A stretch of 64,000 bases of DNA. It comes from Saccharopolyspora rectivirgula DSM 43747. GTDB taxonomy: Bacteria > Actinomycetota > Actinomycetes > Mycobacteriales > Pseudonocardiaceae. The notes below the pieces were generated by a model. The model searched no databases and was not told the DNA's origin. It saw nothing but the letters and a program-made list of their open reading frames with translations. Below are positions 33,246 through 42,438 of this stretch, piece by piece. The stretch covers positions 24,990-88,989 of the forward strand of contig NZ_AYJW01000008.1 in NCBI RefSeq assembly GCF_000497205.1, written 5' to 3'. The translations under genes and the position numbers were made by a program. Each line of letters opens with the position of its first letter. Within the stretch, counting starts at the first letter, position 1.

Positions 33246-35141
33246 TCACCGCCAACCTTGCAGGTACCCGACCACCGCCGTGGCGCCGGCGGCGGCCCAG
33301 GCCTGCGGGCGGCAGGACGCGGGGTAGGCCGCGACCGGGTCGCCGGCGGCGCGGTCGGTTCCGGCGAACAGCTCCGGCAGCCGGTAGTCGAAGTCGACGC
33401 TCGCCCGCACTAGGCCCTCGGCCAGCGACCGCGCCTGCTCGTGGAAGCCTTCCGCGGCCAGGCCGAGCACCGCGATCGCGGTGTCGTGCGGCCACACGCT
33501 CCCGCAGTGGTAGCTGAACGGGTTGAACCCGCCCACCCGGGACGACAGCGTCCGCAACCCGTACCCGCTGTTGAGCGCGGGACCGCCCAGCTGGTGGGCG
33601 ACGAGCTCGGCTTCGTGCGGGTCGAGCAACCCGGTTCCCAGCAGGTGCGCCATGTTCGACGCCGGGCCGCTGACCGGGCGCTTGGCGCCGTCGAGCGCGA
33701 TGGCGGGGTAGCGGCCGTGCTCGTCCTCGAGCCAGAAGGAGGTGCGGAACCGCTCGCGCAGCTCCGCCGCCCACTTGCGGAGGGGCGAGGCGTCCTCGCC
33801 GAAGTGCTCCAGGACCGCGGCACCGGAGATCGCCGCCTCGTAGGCGTAGCCCTGCACCTCGCACAGCGCCAGCGGGCGCTCCGCGATCGTGCCGTCGGAC
33901 CAGCGGACCCCGTCGCCGGAGTCCTTCCACCCCTGGTTGCTCAGCCCGGACCCGCTCGATCCGCGGTACTCCAGGAAACCGTCACCGTCGGCGTCGCCCG
34001 GGCCGCGGATCCAATCCAGGGCCGCGCGCAACGCCGGGAGCAGAGCTTCCACTTCGGACTCGTCCATGCCGGCGCGCCACGCGTCGTGCAGCAGGCACAC
34101 CCACAGCGGGGTGGCGTCGATCGTGCCGTAGTACAGCGGGGGCAGTCGCAACGGGGAAGCGCCGCCCATGTCGATGGGCACCCGCCGTTGCTCGTGCGGG
34201 ATCTTGCCGGGCTGCTCCTCGGTCTCCGGCTCGTTCCGGGTGCCCTGCCGGGCGGCGAGCACCCGCAGCGTCCCCGCGGCCAACTCGGTGCTCAGCGGCA
34301 GCAGCATCCGCGCGGCCAGCAGCGAATCCCGGCCGAACAAGGTGAAGAACCACGGGCTGCCCGCGGCCAGGAACGCGGTGTCCGGCGAACCGTCGTCCGA
34401 CAGCAGCAATCCGTCCAAGTCCTGCAGGCTCCGCTCCAGCAGTCGCCCCGCGTCCCCGCTGAAGTCCGCCGCCCCCGGCGCGCGCAGCGGGATCGCGGGC
34501 GACGGGCGCACCGGTAGGAACCCGGGGCGGTCGGCCTCGTGCTGCACGACCTCGAAGGAGAACGAGCGCGACTGCCCGCTGCCCAGCTCGACGTGCCAGG
34601 CCCAGGTGACCAGACCGTCCGCAGTGGAGACCTCCTCGGCCGCCTCGCCGAGGTCCAGCCGCACCGAGCAGCCGTCCTGCTCCCAGGTCGCCGCCCGCTC
34701 GGAGGCCGACGGATCCACCAGCGCGGGCTCCTCACCGGCCTTGACCTGGTCCATCCGGGCCAGGTCGGTGGCGGCGCGCAGGATCACGGTGAGCCGCGCG
34801 GTCTTCTCGGAGGCGTTGTGCAGCGTCCAGGTCTCGCGCACCGAATCCGCGGTCACCGCGCGGTCGTGCGCGTAGTGCAGCCCGGGGTCCGGGGTGGTGT
34901 CCCCGTGCTCGCGGACGACGCCCTGGAAGCGCGCCTGCCCGGCGCCGCTGGAGCTGCCGACCGCCACCAGGTCCGCGGTGGGCACGGCGAACTCGGCGTG
35001 CGCCAGGCTGCGCCGGTCGTGGCGGTACGCCCCGGTCGCGTCCCCGCAGGTGATCCGGCCGCTCGGAGAGCTGAGCACGACGTTCGGAGCGCACAGCGTC
35101 GTCGTCAACTCGTGGAGCGCGGGCTGCTGGCTGTTGGGCAT
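33246..35141 (-). CDS. amylo-alpha-1,6-glucosidase / glycogen debranching-type glycoside hydrolase
   Basis: A 631-residue protein. An N-terminal beta-sandwich (residues 1-210, the DUF/GDE_N_bis type) precedes an (alpha/alpha)6 barrel. FTLFGRDSLLAARM near 270, YYGTIDATPLWV, NQGWKDSGDGV and the C-terminal FNPFSYHCGSVWPHDTAIAVLGL are typical of bacterial GH133-like debranching homologues. It probably acts on alpha-glucans or related oligosaccharides. ATG 35141 has AGGAGAT upstream. It is divergent from a LacI gene and sugar ABC genes across a double LacI operator, so it belongs to that sugar regulon. Confidence 0.88.
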   Translation of the reverse strand: MPNSQQPALHELTTTLCAPNVVLSSPSGRITCGDATGAYRHDRRSLAHAEFAVPTADLVAVGSSSGAGQARFQGVVREHGDTTPDPGLHYAHDRAVTADSVRETWTLHNASEKTARLTVILRAATDLARMDQVKAGEEPALVDPSASERAATWEQDGCSVRLDLGEAAEEVSTADGLVTWAWHVELGSGQSRSFSFEVVQHEADRPGFLPVRPSPAIPLRAPGAADFSGDAGRLLERSLQDLDGLLLSDDGSPDTAFLAAGSPWFFTLFGRDSLLAARMLLPLSTELAAGTLRVLAARQGTRNEPETEEQPGKIPHEQRRVPIDMGGASPLRLPPLYYGTIDATPLWVCLLHDAWRAGMDESEVEALLPALRAALDWIRGPGDADGDGFLEYRGSSGSGLSNQGWKDSGDGVRWSDGTIAERPLALCEVQGYAYEAAISGAAVLEHFGEDASPLRKWAAELRERFRTSFWLEDEHGRYPAIALDGAKRPVSGPASNMAHLLGTGLLDPHEAELVAHQLGGPALNSGYGLRTLSSRVGGFNPFSYHCGSVWPHDTAIAVLGLAAEGFHEQARSLAEGLVRASVDFDYRLPELFAGTDRAAGDPVAAYPASCRPQAWAAAGATAVVGYLQGWR

Positions 35142-35197
35142 GGGATCTCCTGAGAGTTTCTTGACAACGTCGGGGGGTGAGGTCAACCTTGTCCCTC

Positions 35198-35234
35198 GAT
35201 GTGAACGTTCAAACGAAATTTGAACGTTCACATC
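35198..35234. promoter_or_regulatory. 37-bp perfect inverted repeat containing two LacI-type operators
   Basis: Sixteen-bp arms (35198-35213 and 35219-35234) are exactly complementary around CGAAA. Each arm holds the ten-base palindrome TGAACGTTCA with the central CG typical of LacI/GalR operators, so there are two operators 20 bases apart, centre to centre. It lies 57 bases before the debranching gene and 64 before lacI. Confidence 0.9.
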
Positions 35235-35297
35235 CAAGGGGCGCAGTGTGGCACGTCCGCCCCTCGCGGATCCAGTCCACAGCGGAGGAGCAGTCAG

Positions 35298-36326
35298 GTG
35301 GCCCGGGCAACGACGCTGGAACAGGTCGCTGAACGCGCTGGTGTGTCGAGGCAGACCGTCTCGAACGCGATCAACGCGCCGGAGAAGCTGCACCCCGACA
35401 CGTTGCGCCGGGTCAAGCGGGTGATCGACGAACTCGGCTACCGGCCGGACAGCAAGGCCCGCGCCCTGCGCACCCGCTCCAGCGGTCTCATCGGCTACTG
35501 CGTCGCCGAACGCCAGGACGGGTCGATCAACGTCTTCATGGACCGCTACCTGCGCGCGTTGACCGCCGAGGTGGAGCGCACCGGCCGGCACCTGCTGCTG
35601 TTCACCGCTCCCGACGGGGAGGAAGGCCTCGCCGTCTACGAGGACCTGCTGGCGCGCAGCGCGGTGGACGGGTTCGTGCTCAGCAACACCGCGGTCGGCG
35701 ACCCCCGGCACGCGTGGTTGCGCGACAGGGGGGTTCCCTTCGCCTCCTTCGGTCGGATCTGGACCGGGGAGCCGCAGCCCGGCCCGTGGGTCGACGTCGA
35801 CGGCGCCAGCGGAACCGCGCAGGCCGTCGAGCACCTGGTCGCGCAGGGGCACACCAGGATCGGCTTCCTCGGGTTGCAGAAGGGCAACCCGGTCGGCGAC
35901 GACCGCGAGCGGGGCTGGCGCCGGGCCTGCGCCGAGCACGGCGCGCACGTCGACGACCGGCTGATCGCCCGGGCCACCGACGAGCACCGCGACCGGGGCG
36001 AGGCAGCCGCCGCCCTGCTCGACTCCGACGACCCGCCCACCGCGCTGGTCGCCGCCAACGACGCGATCGCGCTGGGCGCCTACGCGGCGCTCGAGGAACG
36101 CGGCCTGCGGCCGGGAGTCGACGTGGCGCTCACCGGTTTCGACGACAGCCCCACCGCCGCGGTGGTCCGCCCCGGCCTGACCAGCCTGCGCCAGCCGATC
36201 GAGGAGATCGCCGCGCGCGTGGTGCGGCTGCTCGACAACCCGGAGGACGACCGGGGTGAACTGCTCCGCCCGGAGCTGGTGGTGCGCGCCAGCAGCGTCA
36301 ACGACGACGGAGGACGGAACGGATGA
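35298..36326 (+). CDS. LacI-family transcriptional regulator
   Basis: A 342-residue regulator. Residues 5-50 form the HTH and hinge helix (TTLEQVAERAGVSRQTVSNAINAPEKLHPDTLRRV, then LGYRPDSKARAL), and a periplasmic-binding-protein-fold effector domain follows (AANDAIALGAYAALEERGLRPG, LTGFDDSPTA). GTG 35298 follows GGAGGAG. The open frame upstream to 35220 runs through the operator. The stop overlaps the ABC binding-protein start (ATGA). It likely represses its own operon and the divergent debranching gene until a sugar binds. Confidence 0.92.
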   Translation: MARATTLEQVAERAGVSRQTVSNAINAPEKLHPDTLRRVKRVIDELGYRPDSKARALRTRSSGLIGYCVAERQDGSINVFMDRYLRALTAEVERTGRHLLLFTAPDGEEGLAVYEDLLARSAVDGFVLSNTAVGDPRHAWLRDRGVPFASFGRIWTGEPQPGPWVDVDGASGTAQAVEHLVAQGHTRIGFLGLQKGNPVGDDRERGWRRACAEHGAHVDDRLIARATDEHRDRGEAAAALLDSDDPPTALVAANDAIALGAYAALEERGLRPGVDVALTGFDDSPTAAVVRPGLTSLRQPIEEIAARVVRLLDNPEDDRGELLRPELVVRASSVNDDGGRNG

Positions 36327-37552
36327 GGAAGCATCGGATGCGGCTCGGGGCGGTGGTGCTCGCCATCGCGCTGGTCGTCGCCGGCTGCGGACGCGGCTAC
36401 GACAGCGAAATCGAGCAGTTGCCCGGGCCGGCCACCCTGCGGTTGTTGGTCGGGTCCGGCACCACGGCCGAAGCCCGGGTGCTGCACGAGCAGACGCGGG
36501 AGTGGGCCGAGCGGACCGGCAACGAGGTCGAGATCGTGCGCGCCGCCGAACTCGACCAGCAGCTCGGCCAGGCCTTCGCCGGCGGCACCCCACCGGACCT
36601 GTTCTACCTCGCACCGGGAGCGTTCGCGCGCTTCGCCGGGAACGGTTCGCTGCACCCCTACGGTGACGGGCTACGCAACGCCGCGGCGCTCTACCCGAAC
36701 CTCGAGGAGATCTTCACCCGGGACGGCCAGCTGTACTGCGCGCCCAAGGACTTCTCCACCCTCGCGCTGCTGATCGACACCGACGCCTGGCGGGAAGCTG
36801 GGCTCACCGACGCCGACATCCCGCGGGACTGGGACCAGCTCGCCCAGGTCGCCCAGCGGCTCACCACCCCCGAGCGCAAGGGCCTGGTGCTGGACGACAG
36901 CGCCGACCGCGTCGGGGCCTTCATGAAGCAGGCGGGCGGCTGGCACGTCGACGAGAAGGGCATGCCGACCATCGACAGCCCGCAGAACCTCCGAGCGCTG
37001 CGCTACCTCCAGTCGCTGCTGCAGTCCGGCAGCACCGCCTTCTCCTCCGCAGTGGACGCAGGTTGGGCCGGCGAGGCGCTGGGCGAGGGCACCGCGGCGA
37101 TGGTGATCGAGGGCACCTGGGTCAGCGGTGCGCTGGCCTCCGACTACCCGGACCGGCGCTGGCGCGCGGTGGAACTGCCGGCGGGCCCGGCGGGCAAGGC
37201 GACGCTGTCGTTCACCAACTGCTGGGGCATCCCGATGCGCACCCCGTACCGGCAGCAGGCCCAGGACCTGGTCGACTTCCTGATGGCGCGGGAGCAGCAG
37301 GAGCAGGTGGCGCGCGAGGTGGGTGTCATTCCCGCCAACCAGGAGGCGCTCCCGGCGTTGACCGAGGGCAGGCCCGAGATGGAGGGCTTCGCCGCAGGAG
37401 CGGCCTACGCCCAGGGCGAGGTCACCACCAAGGGCTGGGACTCGGTGGAGAAGGACTTCGACTCCCGCCTGCTGGGTCTGGCGAGTGGTGACGACCCCGC
37501 GAAGATCCTGCGGGAAGTGCAGCGGAACGCCGAACAGACGCTGAAGGGCTGA
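36323..37552 (+). CDS. ABC sugar transporter, extracellular binding lipoprotein
   Basis: A 409-residue family 1 solute-binding protein. The signal peptide ends in the lipobox VVAGC (Cys23) and the mature part has the usual two-lobe binding fold (PPDLFYLAPGAFARFAGNGSLHPY; YLQSLLQSGSTAFS). Anchored outside the membrane, it delivers a sugar or oligosaccharide to the two permeases downstream. It starts inside the lacI stop codon (ATGA) and is followed five bases later by the first permease. Confidence 0.92.
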   Translation: MRKHRMRLGAVVLAIALVVAGCGRGYDSEIEQLPGPATLRLLVGSGTTAEARVLHEQTREWAERTGNEVEIVRAAELDQQLGQAFAGGTPPDLFYLAPGAFARFAGNGSLHPYGDGLRNAAALYPNLEEIFTRDGQLYCAPKDFSTLALLIDTDAWREAGLTDADIPRDWDQLAQVAQRLTTPERKGLVLDDSADRVGAFMKQAGGWHVDEKGMPTIDSPQNLRALRYLQSLLQSGSTAFSSAVDAGWAGEALGEGTAAMVIEGTWVSGALASDYPDRRWRAVELPAGPAGKATLSFTNCWGIPMRTPYRQQAQDLVDFLMAREQQEQVAREVGVIPANQEALPALTEGRPEMEGFAAGAAYAQGEVTTKGWDSVEKDFDSRLLGLASGDDPAKILREVQRNAEQTLKG

Positions 37553-37557
37553 AGGCC

Positions 37558-38637
37558 ATGGTCGACACCACCCTGCGGCCCGCGCCGCCCACCGCCGATC
37601 CGAAACCCCCGCGGCGCCCGGTGAACGTCGAAGCGCGCCGGGAGAACCGAGCGGGCTGGTTGTTCGTCGCACCGGCCCTCGTGCTGATCGCGCTGTTCCT
37701 GGTCGTGCCTGCGGGGCTCGCGCTGTACGTCAGCCTGCTGGACTGGAACGGCACCTACAGCCCGTTGACCGGTCGAGCCCCGTTCGTGGGCCTGGACAAC
37801 TACCGGGAGCTGCTGTTCGAGGACGGGCTGATCCGGCACGACTTCATGATCAGCGTCCGCAACACGATGTACTTCGTGCTGCTCGTGGTCCCCAGCCAGA
37901 CGCTGGTGGCACTGCTGCTGGCCGTGGTGGTGAACAACCGCGCGCTCCGCGGGCGGGCGTTCTTCCGATCGGTGTTCTACTTCCCGTCGATCACCAGCTC
38001 GGTGGCCATCTCGGTGATCTTCCTGTTCCTGTTCTCCGGTTCGGGAGCGGTCAACGCGCTGCTGGAGTTCGTCGGGATCCAGGGCCCGAACTGGTTCACC
38101 GACTCCCGCGGGGTGCTGCACGAGGCGCTGGTGCTGTTCGGTGTGGACGGTCCACCGAGGTTCCTCGAGGAGACGACCGTCGGCGGATTGCCGTTGTGGG
38201 ACTGGCTGTCCGGGCCGTCGGTGGCGATGATGACGATCATCGCGCTGGTCGTGTGGACGACGTCGGGCACCTACATGCTCATCTTCCTGGCCGCGCTGCA
38301 GAACCTGCCGGACAACGTGCACGAGGCCGCGCTGGTCGACGGCGCCAACTGGTGGCAGCGGTTCTGGAAGGTCACGGTGCCGCAGCTGCGGCCGACGATC
38401 TTCCTGGTGGCGACCCTGGGGTTGATCGGCACCTGGCAGGTGTTCGACCAGGTCTACGTGATGAGCCAAGGTGATCCGGCCAAGACGACGCTGACCCCGG
38501 CGTTCCTGTCCTACCAGCAGTCCTTCGCCGAAGGGGCCTTCGGCGTCGGCGCGGCGATCGCGTTCCTGCTGTTCCTGCTGATCGTCGGAGTCACCACGCT
38601 GCAGCGGATCCTGCTGCGGGATGGGAGGAACTCGTGA
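37558..38637 (+). CDS. ABC sugar transporter permease (MalF-like)
   Basis: A 359-residue protein with six to seven membrane helices. The permease coupling motif EAALVDGANWWQRFWKVTVPQL (EAA-x3-G) near residues 258-279 is intact, and an unusually long periplasmic insertion of about 50 residues lies around 165-215. The downstream permease gene overlaps by four bases (GTGA). Together they form the transmembrane pair of a sugar importer. Confidence 0.92.
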   Translation: MVDTTLRPAPPTADPKPPRRPVNVEARRENRAGWLFVAPALVLIALFLVVPAGLALYVSLLDWNGTYSPLTGRAPFVGLDNYRELLFEDGLIRHDFMISVRNTMYFVLLVVPSQTLVALLLAVVVNNRALRGRAFFRSVFYFPSITSSVAISVIFLFLFSGSGAVNALLEFVGIQGPNWFTDSRGVLHEALVLFGVDGPPRFLEETTVGGLPLWDWLSGPSVAMMTIIALVVWTTSGTYMLIFLAALQNLPDNVHEAALVDGANWWQRFWKVTVPQLRPTIFLVATLGLIGTWQVFDQVYVMSQGDPAKTTLTPAFLSYQQSFAEGAFGVGAAIAFLLFLLIVGVTTLQRILLRDGRNS

Positions 38638-39482
38638 CCACGAATCGCGCGCGGCTGGTCGGCGCCGCGCTGGGGTACCTGGTGCTGGTCGTGGGTGCGG
38701 TGCTCTACTTGGGACCGTTCCTCATCCAGGTCGCCACGTCGTTCAAGAGCAACGCCGACGCGGTGGCCCATCCGCTGTCGTTGGTCCCGGAGCAGATCGA
38801 CACCAGCAGCTACGAGCGGATCGCCACCGATCCCGCGGTGAACGTGCCGCTGTGGCTGGGAAACTCGCTGCTGGTGACGCTCTGCGTCACGGCCGGGCGG
38901 TTGCTGGTCGACTCGATGGCCGGCTACGCGCTGGCCCGCTTGCGCTGGCGCGGTCGCGGCGTGGTGTTCACCGGGCTGCTGATGGTGATGGCGGTGCCGC
39001 CGGTGGTGCTGCTGATCCCGAAGTTCTTGGTGCTGCGCGAGCTGTCGCTGTTCGACTCCTACGCCGGGATGATCCTCCCGCTGCTCGCCGACGCCATGGG
39101 GATCTTCCTGATGAAGCAGGCCTTCGAGCAGGTCCCCGTGGAGGTCGAGGAATCGGCCAAGGTGGACGGTGCCGGCATCGTGCGCCGTTGGTGGAGCGTG
39201 GTGCTGCCGATGGTGCGCCCGTCCATGACCACCCTGGGCATCCTCGCGTTCCAGGCGTCGTGGAACGAGTTCACGCACTTCCTGGTCGCCACCTCCAGCC
39301 CCGGGTACGAAACGCTGACGGTCGGCCTGGCGCGCCTCGTCGGCGGCGCGCTGGGGGAGGGGCAGCAGCTGCCGTTGAAGCTCACCATCGCCCTGGTGAC
39401 GACCCTGCCGGTGGCCGTGGTCTTCCTGATCAGCCAACGCCACCTCGTCCGAGCCCAGCTCAGCGGCGCGATCAAGGGGTGA
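38634..39482 (+). CDS. ABC sugar transporter permease (MalG-like)
   Basis: A 282-residue protein with six helices and the EAA motif EESAKVDGAGIVRRWWSVVLPM near residues 171-192. It pairs with the MalF-like protein whose gene it overlaps. No ATP-binding subunit follows; actinobacterial sugar importers often share a distant MsiK-type ATPase, which would explain this. A bidirectional terminator follows at 39492-39529. Confidence 0.92.
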   Translation: MTTNRARLVGAALGYLVLVVGAVLYLGPFLIQVATSFKSNADAVAHPLSLVPEQIDTSSYERIATDPAVNVPLWLGNSLLVTLCVTAGRLLVDSMAGYALARLRWRGRGVVFTGLLMVMAVPPVVLLIPKFLVLRELSLFDSYAGMILPLLADAMGIFLMKQAFEQVPVEVEESAKVDGAGIVRRWWSVVLPMVRPSMTTLGILAFQASWNEFTHFLVATSSPGYETLTVGLARLVGGALGEGQQLPLKLTIALVTTLPVAVVFLISQRHLVRAQLSGAIKG

Positions 39483-39491
39483 AGCGGCGCC

Positions 39492-39529
39492 GGCAGCGCC
39501 TTCCCGGGTGGTGCCGGGCAGGCGCTGCC
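39492..39529. terminator. strong bidirectional terminator between ABC operon and M20 peptidase gene
   Basis: Ten-bp perfect arms GGCAGCGCCT (39492-39501) and AGGCGCTGCC (39520-39529) enclose an 18-base loop in the 56-base gap between convergent genes. Confidence 0.65.
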
Positions 39530-39538
39530 GCCGCGCGC

Positions 39539-40684
39539 TCAGAAGTCGCGCAGGTTGCTGATCAGCGTGGCCAGGGTGGCGATCTGGCCGGGCGACTCGC
39601 TCGGGACCACGTGCTCGTCGCGGGAGTGCGGCCCGGCCCCGACCGCGCCGAGGCCGTCGAGCACCGGCTTGCCCAGCGCGGACACGAAGTTCGCGTCGCT
39701 CACCCCGCCCACCGAGGTGCCTTCCAGGGTCCGGCCGTGTTCCTGCGCGGCGGCCTTGGCGTGCTCGAACAGCTTCTCCGACAGCTCGTTGGGGTTCATG
39801 GGCGGTCGGTTCCAGCTGCCGGTGAGCTCCACCCGGATGCGCTCGTCGGCGACCGACAGCTCGCGGAAACCGGCGTCGATGCGGTCCATCTCCGCCGGGT
39901 CCTGGATGCGGACGTCGATCTCGCAGGTCGCGTGGCCGGCCACCACGTTGCGGCCGGTGCCGCCGGTGATCCGCCCGACGTTGATCGTGGTGCCGCGTTC
40001 CGGCGCTGCCAGCGCGGTGATCGCCGGGATCAGCTCGGCGATGGCGTGGATGGCGCTGGCGCCTGCCGCGGGGTCGAGCCCCGCGTGCGATTCGACGCCG
40101 TGCACCGCCAGGTCGAACAGGCCCAGGCCCTTGCGGCGGACCTTGACCTTGCCCTCGCGGCTGGGCTCCAGCACGAGCGTGGCGGTCGCCTCCGCGCACG
40201 CCCGCTCGATGTGCGGGCGGGATGCGAGGCTGCCGATCTCCTCGTCCCCGTTGAGCAGGAACCGCACCGACGGGTGCGGGAGGCCGAGCTCGCGCAGCAG
40301 GCGCAGCGCCCACACGCCGTGCACGATGCCGAGCTTCATGTCCAGGCAGCCGGGAGCGGTGATGCGGTCGCCTTCGACGGTGAAGGGCCATTCCGCGAGC
40401 GTGCCCACCGGCCACACCGTGTCGTAGTGGCACAGCAGCAGGACCGTTCCCCCGGCGGTGCCGGAGTAGGTGACGTCGAGGACGTCGCCGTGCTCGCCGT
40501 TGTCGTGGCGCTGCCGGGCGGCCGGTTGGCCGAGGCGTTCGGTGAGCCACCGCTCGATGTCGTCCAATCCGGCGTCCAGCGCTTGCTTGTCGCTGCTGGG
40601 CGTTTCGTGCTCCACCAACCTGCGCAGGTCCGCGAGCACTTCGGGGAGCTCCTGCTCCGCCCGCGCCACCAGCTTCGTCGTCAC
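39539..40684 (-). CDS. M20-family metallopeptidase (glutamate carboxypeptidase-like)
   Basis: A 381-residue enzyme with the two-zinc M20 ligands: LLCHYDTVWPVG (His, Asp), the bridging PGCLDMKLG aspartate, NGDEEIGS with catalytic and ligand glutamates, and SHAGLDPAAGAS in the lid domain. It resembles CPG2-type glutamate carboxypeptidases. The AbgT transporter gene lies 65 bases downstream of nothing else, immediately upstream on the same strand, so uptake and hydrolysis of p-aminobenzoyl-glutamate or another N-acyl amino acid is the likely job. Confidence 0.88.
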   Translation of the reverse strand: MTTKLVARAEQELPEVLADLRRLVEHETPSSDKQALDAGLDDIERWLTERLGQPAARQRHDNGEHGDVLDVTYSGTAGGTVLLLCHYDTVWPVGTLAEWPFTVEGDRITAPGCLDMKLGIVHGVWALRLLRELGLPHPSVRFLLNGDEEIGSLASRPHIERACAEATATLVLEPSREGKVKVRRKGLGLFDLAVHGVESHAGLDPAAGASAIHAIAELIPAITALAAPERGTTINVGRITGGTGRNVVAGHATCEIDVRIQDPAEMDRIDAGFRELSVADERIRVELTGSWNRPPMNPNELSEKLFEHAKAAAQEHGRTLEGTSVGGVSDANFVSALGKPVLDGLGAVGAGPHSRDEHVVPSESPGQIATLATLISNLRDF

Positions 40685-40749
40685 GAGTCACCTCTCAGGT
40701 ATTCACAGAACTGCTTCCGCGCACGAGGCGCGCGTCGTGGGGGTGCCGG

Positions 40750-42294
40750 TCAGCGCACCGGAGCGCCGGGGCCGAGCGGGATGCCGAGCCCCCACCAGGC
40801 CATGAACAGCAACGTCCAGCTGATCAGCACCGCGAAGGAGATCGGCAGGGTCAGCGACATCAGGGTGCCGATGCCGGCGTCCTTGCGGTAGCGTTGCAGC
40901 ATTCCGAGCGCCATCGCGAAGTACGGGCTCATCGGGCTGATCAGGTTGGTCGCCGAGTCCCCGATCCGGTAGACCGCCTGGGTCGTCTCGGGGGACACGT
41001 CGAGCAGCATCAGCATCGGCACCACGACCGGACCGACCAGCGCCCACTGCGCCGAACCACTGGTGATCACCAGGTTGATGCAGGTGACCAGCGCGATCAG
41101 GCCGAGGAACAGCACCAGCGGGTGCACGTTCGCCGACTGCAGCAGCGCCGCGCCGCGGATGGCCAGGATCTCCCCGATGTGGGTCCACTTGAAGAAGGCC
41201 AGGAATTGGGAGGCGGCGAAGAACAGCACCACCACCGGCGCCAGGTCGACGACGCCCTTGGTCATCGCACCGGGGATCTCGCGGGCGCGGGACAGGCTGC
41301 CGGTGGCGCGGCCGAACACCGCGCCGGTCAGCGCGAACACCACGCCGAGCAGGTACGCGATCCCGGTGATGATCGGTGAGTCGAGGATGCCGCCGTCTTC
41401 GCCGCGGAACGGCGAACCGGCCGGGACGAGCGCGATCACCAGCAGCGCCACCACGGCCAGCAGGGCGAGACCGGCGTTGCGCAGGCCGCGCTGCTCGGCC
41501 GGGCTCAACCGCATCTCGCCCAGCTGCTCGTCCGGGCCGTCGCTGTCGGCGGCCATGCCTTCGGTGCGCTTGGTGAGCACGAACTCGGTGACCAGCGTGA
41601 TCACCACGGCCAGGACGACCGCCGAGCAGATCGAGAAGAAGTAGTTGGCCAGCGGCGTGACCACGTAGTTCGGGTCGATGAAGTGCGCCGCCGAGGTGGT
41701 CAGCCCGGCCAGGATCGCGTCGGTCGGGGTGAGCAGCAGGGAGGCGTTGTACCCGGCCGAGATCGAACCGAAGGCGACCACCAGGCCCAGGATCGGGCTG
41801 CGGCCGACCGCTTTGAACACCAGCGCGCCCAGCGGGATCAGCACCACGTAGGCGGCGTCGGAGGCGACGCTGCCGCTGATGCCGGTCAACGCGACGACGA
41901 ACGTCAGGTACTTCGCCGGCACGCGGGTGACGCTGCCGCGCAGCATGGCGTTGAGCAGACCGCTCTGCTCGGCCACCGAGACGCCCAGCATCACCACGAT
42001 GATCAGCGCCAGCGGCGGGAACTGCGCGAAGTTGTCCACCGCGTCGCCGACGACGGTGGACACGCCCTCGGAGGTGAGCAGGCTCTTGACCCGGATCGTC
42101 TCGCCGTCCACTGGGGACACCGCGGAGACGCCGAGCGCGTTGAGCACCGCGCTGAGCGCCACCACCAGCGCCGCCATGATCGTGAACAACCAGAACGGGT
42201 GGGGCAGTTTGTTGCCGAAGCGTTCGACGCCGCGCAGGAAGCCCAGCAGCAGTGCCATCGACCGGGTGGGCGGCGCGTTCTCCGTGTTGGTCAA
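40750..42294 (-). CDS. abgT: AbgT-family p-aminobenzoyl-glutamate transporter
   Basis: A 514-residue membrane protein with roughly eleven helices and two re-entrant hairpins. Conserved-looking AbgT segments are GNKLPHPFWLFTIMAALV near the start, SDAAYVVLIPLGALVF, and SGSAQWALVGPVVVPMLMLLDVSPE near the C-terminus. Length matches the family. I start at TTG 42294 with GAGGAG upstream, because the frame before it crosses a promoter region. It imports p-aminobenzoyl-glutamate or exports antifolates in other bacteria. Linked to an M20 peptidase and divergent from an Lrp/AsnC-type gene. Confidence 0.88.
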   Translation of the reverse strand: MTNTENAPPTRSMALLLGFLRGVERFGNKLPHPFWLFTIMAALVVALSAVLNALGVSAVSPVDGETIRVKSLLTSEGVSTVVGDAVDNFAQFPPLALIIVVMLGVSVAEQSGLLNAMLRGSVTRVPAKYLTFVVALTGISGSVASDAAYVVLIPLGALVFKAVGRSPILGLVVAFGSISAGYNASLLLTPTDAILAGLTTSAAHFIDPNYVVTPLANYFFSICSAVVLAVVITLVTEFVLTKRTEGMAADSDGPDEQLGEMRLSPAEQRGLRNAGLALLAVVALLVIALVPAGSPFRGEDGGILDSPIITGIAYLLGVVFALTGAVFGRATGSLSRAREIPGAMTKGVVDLAPVVVLFFAASQFLAFFKWTHIGEILAIRGAALLQSANVHPLVLFLGLIALVTCINLVITSGSAQWALVGPVVVPMLMLLDVSPETTQAVYRIGDSATNLISPMSPYFAMALGMLQRYRKDAGIGTLMSLTLPISFAVLISWTLLFMAWWGLGIPLGPGAPVR

Positions 42295-42406
42295 CCGAGC
42301 TCCTCGGGGTCGGATCGGTCGGCCCTGGACCGATTGGCGAGCATTCAAAACGGTCGTGACGTGATTTGTCAATACTGGGCGTTAATGTGATGTATCTATT
42401 CGATAT

Positions 42407-42430
42407 CCACGCTTTTCGTGGGTGTAGTAT
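42407..42430. promoter_or_regulatory. inverted repeat and -10 element for the Lrp/AsnC-type gene
   Basis: CCACG (42407-42411) and CGTGG (42417-42421) flank CTTTT, directly before TAGTAT (42425-42430), which lies eight bases before GTG 42439. It is a likely autoregulatory site in the AT-rich divergent region with abgT. Confidence 0.5.
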
Positions 42431-42438
42431 CACTGCCC

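Noticed and set aside
35142..36614. Long minus-strand open frame extending the debranching enzyme far upstream
   Set aside because: It crosses the double LacI operator and runs antisense to the LacI and binding-protein genes. ATG 35141 has a good ribosome-binding site and fits family length.
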